This document shows, one piece after another, positions 57,391 through 64,000 of a stretch of 64,000 bases of DNA (position 1 is its first letter; every line of letters begins with the position of its first letter). Location: contig JANTUC010000016.1 of NCBI GenBank assembly GCA_026873275.1, positions 496,001-560,000 on the forward strand, written 5' to 3'. The notes beneath the pieces are model-generated. The model was not told where the DNA came from. It did not search any database and saw only the letters and a program-made list of their open reading frames with translations. The stretch is from Pseudopithomyces maydicus. Its lineage: Eukaryota > Ascomycota > Dothideomycetes > Pleosporales > Didymosphaeriaceae. Position numbers and translations under genes: made by a program.

Positions 57391-60300
57391 ATGGATATCA
57401 ATTCGTTGCTGTCGCCGCAGGACTCGCCGGCGCAAGAGACGCCCTCGCCGCATCCAGCGCTGAATTCGCCATCGATGCAGTCCTCGAGCAAGCGCGCAAT
57501 ACGACAGATTCCCTCCCGTACTCCGTCTGGACTCAGCCAGCAGATCACGTCGTCGCCGCAGCCGCATCTGTCCTACCAGCAACAGCTACCCTCTCCAGGC
57601 GTTACCTACACGAACGGCACCCGGGCGATCCACAGCGCAACGAGCACGCCGCCTGACCGTCCAATACATTCACCTCACGATGCACGCATGACGCCCCCGA
57701 ACCCGTTACTTCGACAAGCTTCAACGCCTGGCATGGACACTTTGGCAGGTGGGTCGAACCTCTCCGTCGGCGACAAGCGTTGGAGTAAGAAGGCAGGAAG
57801 CTCACAGGTCGCAGATCTAGCGGCAATGCAGCATCAGCACCAGCAACAAGCTGCGAGACAGACTTCTGCTGCGCAGCGACCAACTTTTAGGTAGGTTCTA
57901 TTTCGTTCACTTTGCAGCTTGGCCATGCACGCGCCGAGCTTGATCGTGGTCCTTGAATAGTATCCACTAGACAAGAACCGCTCGAAAATTGCACGCCTGG
58001 AGTGTCTCTTGGTCGGCTCGCGAGCGCGCGTCACGGGGTTGGTCGCGGTTGCCTGCACTGGTGGTCTTGGCGTTGTTTTCATTCAACTAACCCGCGACAC
58101 CCAGTCTCCAAAACATCCCCCGCACCATTTCTGGCGGCTCTACAACAGACATCAGCATGGGCGACGCGTCCCCGCAGATCCGCAGCTTCGTGGCGCGCGC
58201 GCTGGCGCCGGAGCATGTTGATTATCTCACCCAGCTTGACAAGTCTTTGACGGAAAACCCACTTGACTATTATGGCCATGTCAATTTCGTCACGACGCTT
58301 CACCAGGGCTTTCAGTACCACATGTCCACGGTCGACCCTGGTAACCCACAGTCCTACGAACTATTGCCAATCCTCCGAGAGGCAGGTGCGAACATGGCAA
58401 AGAAGTATCCTCTCGGAGAAACTATGTGGATGTATCGCCTCGAAGACGAGAAGGCACTAGCTACCAATGCAGAGGAGCGCATGTAAGTTTTGAACCCAAC
58501 CCTTTGCACGCCCCCAGCCTATTGCACCCAATCAACCCAACTTGTAAAAATCACATGCTGAAACCTTACCCAGGGCTGTGCTTGATTTGTATAAACTGGC
58601 AACTCAGGACGAACCCGCGAGCGCTAGAATATGGGTACGTATATTATCATTCATATGTTACGCTCCCTTTTTCCACCTGGGTTGAGCTGACCTTGTTGCA
58701 GGTGGCCTATGGTGAATACCTAAGCCACCTCCTAGCCTGCTCTTGGGAACAGCACTCTCCAGAACAGTGGCCGGAAGAGGAAAAGGCCATGGGACGGGAG
58801 CTATTCACGCCCGTTTTCCTTCAAGACATCTGGCGGCAGGGCGCTGAGAACGTCAAATACAACCTCCAAGACAGCAGCATTGTATGGGATCATTACATTC
58901 AGTTCCTACAAGACGATATGGAGCGAAGCGGATCAGTTCAAGAGAAACAAGACAAAGCTATGAGAATCACCAACGTTTACCGGGAACGACTAGGTCAACC
59001 ACATGCTACTTGGGGCGAGACATTGTCCAAGTATGCTTCATTCGTCTCCCGTATCGGCGCCAATGCCGAGGAAGCCATGGAACAGGCAGTCCAGCAAAAT
59101 ACGCACATTAAACAGCAGTATACCCATCGCGAGGAGTTTGAGTTTAAGCTACTGCAGGCTGATCAGGCTGGCGACAAGGATGCCGAATACTACGCACTGA
59201 CGCGATACTTGAAATGGGAGAAGAAGACGATGGGAGTGTACAGCTTTCCTTTGGTCAATGCTCTATTCGAACGTGCCACACTTCGCTTTCCTGTTGATTC
59301 TGCCTTGTGGGAGGATCACGTTGAGTTTTTGATCTGGCAACAAGATCGATCGGTCGACCTTCTGAACGTTCTTGAACGTGCCACTCGACACTGTCCCTGG
59401 TCAGGTTCTCTTTGGTCGCATCGCATACTATCACTTGAGGCCGAGAAGAGGGAGTTCAATGAGATCGAGGGGATCAAGCATACTGCGACTCGGACTGGCT
59501 TGTTGGAACATGCCGACTTGGAAGAACTCATCAAAGTTCAGATTGCCTGGTGTGGCTATCTTCGGCGGAGAGCCTTCGACCCCAAGGCATCGGAAGATGA
59601 TGCAGATATTGCCGAGGTCGGGATCCGCTCTGCCTTGGAGCTTGTCCGCGAGGTGGGGATGAAGAAGTATGGCAGGAACTGGCCTGGAGACTCCAAATAT
59701 CGGTTGGAACGCATTCACATCAAATTTTGGCTGCAGCGGGGCAATCCTAACGAGGCACGTTCGATCTGGGACTCCCTGGTCAAGCACCACAAAGACTCGT
59801 ACGACTTCTGGTATCGATACTATATCTGGGAGATGGTCATGTGGGCCAATCACGCAATGCGGGACAAGAGCAATCAAGGCCAGGAACTACAAACACCGAC
59901 TCGAGCGACAGCTGTTCTTGAGCTTGGGATGCAACAGCTTCATACCATCGACCAACCCGAGCCACTGATTGAAATGTATGTCAATCACTGCGAACAGCAT
60001 GAAACCGTTCTCAAGGTTCGGAGCGCCCAAATCGAGCGACGCCGATCAGAACGAGTTGTCGCTATTCGAAGAGAGAAAGAAAAGGCGACAGCAGCGGCGA
60101 ATCTACCGGAGCAGCAGCAGGACCCTACCACAGAAGGCTCAGGCAAGAGGAAGAGAGACGATGAAGCTGATCTGGATGTTGCCGCAAAGAAGACAAAACA
60201 GCTTGATGCCGGTGAAACACATGCCACATCAACTGAGGTCAGGCACGAGAGCGAAGCTCCATCCGATGCCGGATTGGTCGCGCAGAAACGCGACCGTGAG

Positions 60301-61672
60301 CATACATCTATCATTGTGCAGAGGCTACCTCAAAGTGCAACACAGACCAAAGTTCGCCAGTTCTTCAGCGATGCCGGTACCGTGCGCAACATTACCATGA
60401 AGCCCGAAAAGGACAGCATGGTCGCGATCGTTGAATTCGAGTCTCCGGAAGAGGCAGACTACGCTTTGAGTAAGGAGGCGAAAGGTTTCGAAGGAGCAGA
60501 CATCACTATCAAGCGTGGCCAAAGCACTACCTTGTATGTCGCGAATTATCCTGCCCATGCCGACGAAGCCTACATTCGTAAGGTCTTTGAACCTTTCGGT
60601 GAGATCCTAAGCACGCGGTTTCCGTCGCTCAAATACAACACTCACCGCCGTTTCTGTTACATTCAATTCGCAGATTCAGATGCTGCAATTGCGGCTACGA
60701 AACTGGACGGCACGGATTTGGATGGTCTGAAGATCATCGCAAAGATCTCAAATCCGAATGTGAAGAAGAAGCGTGATGGTGCAACCGCTGAAGGGCGCGA
60801 GCTATACGTGTACAGACTCAACTTTAGGATCAAGAAGCGTGAGATTGAAGAGGCTTTTGCACAATACGGCAAGGTCGACCGCGTCAACATTCCAACTTTG
60901 CCAAACGGAAACAACAAAGGGTTCGGCTACGTTGTCTACGAACACAAAGAGGCATGCGATCTCCACTATCATAATAAAAGTAAAACTTGACTAACTTGTC
61001 ACGCAGGATGCTGATGCAGCGGTGACTGGAATGAACGGCAAAGAACTCTGGGGAATGGAACTCAACGTCGAGATCGCCCATGACCGTGCAGAAACAGCGA
61101 AGCCGAAGATCAAGTCTACGATCGAAAACGCAGCATCCCCAACCGAGCGTGAAGCCACACCAGGCAAGAACGAGCCAACGACGGGCACAAAGGGAGACCG
61201 AACCATTGCACTACTCAACGTCCCTGACACTGTTAACGACGTCCGTGTCAAGACTCTTGCAGAGCCGTATGGCTACAAGAAGATCACGCTCATGCCTCAG
61301 AATGGTGGAGCCGTCATTGAATTTGAGACGGTGGAACAAGCTGGCAAAGCCGAGATCGCACTGCAGGGTGTGGATTTCGAAGGCCGGAAGTTGCGCATTG
61401 GTCGATACAAGGACCTCATCGCTCAAAAAGGGGAGTGGAAAGCAAGCAATGCATTCATGCAGCCTGCGAAGGTGAATCGGCCTACCCTTGGTCGTGGAGG
61501 TGCACGCGGTGGTCTTCGTGGCCGTGGAAAGCGAGGACTAGCTTTCGGCAGGTCTACCGTGCCTCGAGCCGCCACGGAAGTCAACGGTGGGGAGGCGAAG
61601 AGCAACAATGATTTCCGAGCGATGCTTCTGGGAAACAAGGATAAGGCATCCGAGGATGGACAGGCGGAGTAG
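57391..61672 (+). CDS. prp24: U4/U6 snRNP assembly factor PRP24 (SART3-like), with a GC-AG intron
   Basis: A 1284-residue factor that anneals U4 and U6 snRNAs. Five exons: 57391-57890, 58105-58482, 58574-58634, 58702-60951 and 61007-61672. The 214 bp first intron joins AAQRPTF to SLQNIPRTISGGSTTDISMG, so the Ser/Gln/Pro-rich start MDINSLLSPQDSPAQETPSP belongs to this gene rather than a separate one. HAT repeats follow (RIWVAYGEYLSHLLACSWEQ, RYLKWEKKTMG, RIHIKFWLQRGNPNEARSIW), then a Lys-rich linker (GKRKRDDEADLDVAAKKTK), several RRMs (SIIVQRLPQSATQTKVRQFF, TTLYVANYPAHADEAYIRKV, ELYVYRLNFRIKKREIEEAF, TIALLNVPDTVNDVRVK) and the Lsm-binding end SNNDFRAMLLG. The last intron (60952-61006) has a GC donor, needed to join YVVYEHKE to DADAAVTGMNGKELWG. 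Confidence 0.93.
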
Positions 61673-61995
61673 GAAAGATTCATAGGGCATTTGAGGTTCA
61701 TTGCATTTTGAAAGGTGTAAAAAGGACGGATTTGGTGCATCATGAACGGAGTTAGGCATATGGCAGAACCATTGCAGGCGCAGGTACTGGTCATCAAATC
61801 AACCGTATGTATTTGTAGTATAGTAATGCTAATAACTTGCACCTCAATTGTCTGATTCCCTACGACCTCGGCACATGTGCTTAGTAAGCCGCCAATCCAT
61901 GACATCAACTATTTTCATGTATGCACGCTTCACATTTCCACCATCTTGTTGCATCCCAATCACTGCGAGAGTCAATTCGCATACTCGTACAAAAC
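61673..61995. other. Intergenic between PRP24 and SDH5
   Basis: A 323 bp gap with no gene supported. Confidence 0.45.
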
Positions 61996-63096
61996 ATGGC
62001 AGGCTCGCGTGTTGCTATCCGCTCCTCAAGGGCTCTTTTCTCCCTCCGCACGCCCACGAGGTCTTTCTCCGCCTACGCAGCCCGTCGCAATGAGTTTGAA
62101 GCTCTGAACAAGCGCGCCAACGACACAGCTCCCGAGTACAGACGATTCATGACGGATCGGGCGCTCAACCCTCACCTTACAAACACCACCTCGACCATTG
62201 CCAACGAGATGCCCAGCGTAGGCAAAGATGCGCCGCCGCCTTACCTTGTTAGCTCTGTCGATCCGGGCTTTACACCCAAGGACGCTGTGCCTGAGAACAC
62301 AGAGCGCATGACGGGAGGAACACAGAGTAGCCAGAGCGAGGATGTCAGCGGCTCCAACAAGGATTTGCAAGGCACAAAGGAGCTCGGCGTGGGCGAGCTC
62401 GAGGGCGCGAGCTTCAAGGTGGAGCCGCTGAGACGTACGGGGGAGGACGAGAACACCATGCGGGCGAGGTTATTATGTCCGTTTCCTATCTCACCTACAA
62501 CGTTTCCGTTTCCTTCTTTGCCAGAACTTCTTCCATCGAGTTTGAGGACCGAAGCGTGAGACGAGGTGCAGCTGTCGGACTATGTTCACTAACTTTTCGT
62601 AGATCAGAGCCGCAAGAGGGGAACCCTCGAAAGTGAGCTCCTCATGTCTACTTTCGCCGACGCAAATCTCGCCACTATGAATGCCGATCAGCTGGCACAA
62701 TACGATCTCTTTCTCGATGAGAACGACTGGGACATCTACTACTGGGCCACTCAGGAGCCTACCCCCTCGTCCATGGAAACTGCCGAGGGACAATCAGGCG
62801 AGTTTGCGACGGAGAACGCACGTGGACAAGAAAAGGACGAATGGAAACGGGAGCCTGCTAAGGGCGAATGGGCGCAGACTGTTGGTACATTCAAGCCGGC
62901 GTACAGACCTGTACCGGCAAGGTGGAAGGACAGCGAAATTCTTCAGATGCTGAGGGATCACGTCACCAGTAAATCCGCTGGAGGTGTTCAAGAGGGCGGT
63001 GCAGAGGTCGGTGGAAAGGGACTGGCCCAGGGTGTTAAAGGCACTGGCGGTGGTGGTTTGGGCATGATGCCTGAAATCCGACAATTCGACAAATAG
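61996..63096 (+). CDS. sdh5: Succinate dehydrogenase assembly factor 2 (SDH5/SDHAF2)
   Basis: A 324-residue mitochondrial factor that promotes covalent attachment of FAD to the SDH flavoprotein. Exon 1 is 61996-62476 and exon 2 is 62603-63096; the 126 bp intron (GTCCGT...CGTAG) joins TMRARLLY to QSRKRGTLESELLMSTFA, the core of the family. The N-terminus MAGSRVAIRSSRALFSLRTP is a mitochondrial presequence. The core continues ADQLAQYDLFLDENDWDIYY and WATQEP. Beyond it lies an extended hydrophilic C-terminus ending in a Gly-rich part (GGGGLGMMPEIRQFDK), as in other filamentous fungi; the bacterial and yeast proteins are much shorter. The intron donor GTCCGT is weak but the phase demands it. Confidence 0.93.
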
Positions 63097-63273
63097 GTGC
63101 AGTAAATTGCGCTCTCGTAGCCTTCCTGTACCATTACCCACTGTACAATAAGATTGTCTTGTTCACGACCAATTCACCGCCCACCGTTTTCTACATCAGT
63201 TTCTCTATTGAAGACACCCTGGTATTGGAGTGTTGAAATATTTACAATATGCTAATTCTTTATATTCATTTGC

Positions 63274-64000
63274 TTAAATCTGTCCAAAGACCGAAAGGCT
63301 ATCGAGCGCCTTCCCATTCGTATCAACCATCAGATTCGAGTTACAACTGCTGCCCAGTCCCGCGTTATCGATCCAGGCAGGCTCCCAGTAGAACAAGCCT
63401 GTTCCCTTTCCACCCGACAAGCCCGAAACGCGCTTTGCAACCTCCTTGATCCACTGCGTCTGCCCTGCGCTCGAAAACGGAATGTTTTTGGCATCGCTCG
63501 GGAAGGCATAGGCAGGCTTGGGGCACGACACTGGCCAGTTCGTTTCCACCACCATGGTCTCCTTGTTCCATTTCGATGAGATAGTGGACAGTGAAGAAGA
63601 CAGCGAGGACAGCGTAGCAGCACTGTTGTAGAAGGGATAGTACGACACGCCGATGACGTCGAAGTCAGTGGTCCAGAAACCGCCGCCCGAGTTGAGCACC
63701 GTGTCGTACCACCACGTCTGCGTATCAGACTTCCACCCGTTATCCAAGTGTACCATGATCTTCGGCTTGGGCGACATGCTGCTCTCCTTGATACCGTTGG
63801 CCGCGGACTTGAGCAGGCGCGAGACCATCTTGGGACCGCCCGAGGAGGAAAGTTGTCCCGTGGGGAAGAGAAATCCAGGCGTGATTTCGTTGCCGATGCT
63901 GACGAGGGAGAGCTTGATCCCGTTGTTGGCAAACGTGTTCATCACGTCGTTGGTGTACTTCCAGATTTGCGTGACGAGGGCATCACTCGAGAGGCTGGCC
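63274..64000 (-). CDS. GH53 endo-beta-1,4-galactanase, 5' end outside window
   Basis: The C-terminal 241 residues of an arabinogalactan endo-1,4-galactanase, a secreted enzyme acting on type I arabinogalactan of pectin. The frame is open to the window edge (last complete codon at 63997-63999). The catalytic residues are visible: acid/base Glu in LSLVSIGNEITPGFLFP and nucleophile Glu in ETMVVETNWPVSCP. Also present are FDVIGVSYYPFYNSAATLSS, the C-terminal GTGLFYWEPAWIDNAGLGSS and a late CNSNLMVDTNGKAL, as in fungal GH53. No break is seen in the visible part. Confidence 0.95.
   Translation of the reverse strand, partial: ASLSSDALVTQIWKYTNDVMNTFANNGIKLSLVSIGNEITPGFLFPTGQLSSSGGPKMVSRLLKSAANGIKESSMSPKPKIMVHLDNGWKSDTQTWWYDTVLNSGGGFWTTDFDVIGVSYYPFYNSAATLSSLSSSLSTISSKWNKETMVVETNWPVSCPKPAYAFPSDAKNIPFSSAGQTQWIKEVAKRVSGLSGGKGTGLFYWEPAWIDNAGLGSSCNSNLMVDTNGKALDSLSVFGQI

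Noticed and set aside
58002..58250. Open frame continuing from 57890 via the acceptor at 57976
   Set aside because: It gives unconserved Trp/Arg-rich sequence overlapping PRP24 in another frame, whereas acceptor 58104 yields the expected protein in phase.
1..64000. CRISPR arrays, bacterial operons, Shine-Dalgarno sites or phage genes
   Set aside because: None is present; introns and protein families show nuclear fungal DNA.

Overview
The window is nuclear DNA of a filamentous ascomycete (Pezizomycotina, probably Dothideomycetes). The evidence is dense genes on both strands, short introns (mostly 46-90 bp, GT...AG, often with a CTAAC-like branch site), and fungal families: an EFG1 rRNA factor, a long-form PRP24/SART3-like factor, a DUF3074 protein, a homeobox plus C2H2 regulator, a HeLo-like/NACHT/ankyrin receptor and secreted glycoside hydrolases. 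The order is inferred, not shown. I rebuilt 28 protein genes. I saw no convincing tRNA, rRNA, CRISPR array or complete transposon.

Layout. 0-9.6 kb: a 5'-truncated unknown gene, a secreted GtaA-type glutaminase, dynactin p62, an NDUFAF5-like complex I assembly methyltransferase and a Gfo/Idh/MocA oxidoreductase. 9.6-26.6 kb has long gaps and variable genes: a histidinol-phosphate aminotransferase-like gene head-to-head with a TDA3-like FAD oxidoreductase, the NLR-like receptor, a P450, a secreted GH43, an F-box-like protein and an SDR. 27-44.8 kb is mostly conserved: BAG cochaperone, AP-1 gamma-adaptin, sterol acyltransferase, DUF3074 protein, two serine hydrolases, the SEACAT subunit SEA4/Mio and EFG1. 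46-50 kb: a secreted GH47 mannosidase, a repeat-rich 1.9 kb gap and a small cysteine-rich secreted protein. 50.3-64 kb: homeobox-C2H2 factor, UTP15, mitochondrial uL22m, PRP24, SDH5 and a GH53 galactanase cut by the window edge.

Conserved cell-biology genes are often head-to-head pairs over 260-750 bp shared promoters (p62/NDUFAF5, AP-1 gamma/ARE2, SEA4/EFG1, homeobox/UTP15, uL22m/PRP24). EFG1 and UTP15 both serve the small-subunit processome. GH43, GH53, GH47 and the glutaminase fit a plant-associated or saprotrophic lifestyle (inference).

The strongest unusual signal concerns the sequence itself. Five genes carry six frame breaks, and every one is repaired by adding one base to a run of exactly five C (or five G on the other strand). 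This points to homopolymer undercalling in the assembly rather than to pseudogenes. Biological points worth following are the NLR-like receptor in a variable block, the HIS5-like/FAD pair, a GC-AG intron inside the gene for a splicing factor, a diverged 120-147 bp direct repeat exactly 800 bp apart next to the candidate effector, and an unusual ADEL-ending tail on the secreted glutaminase.
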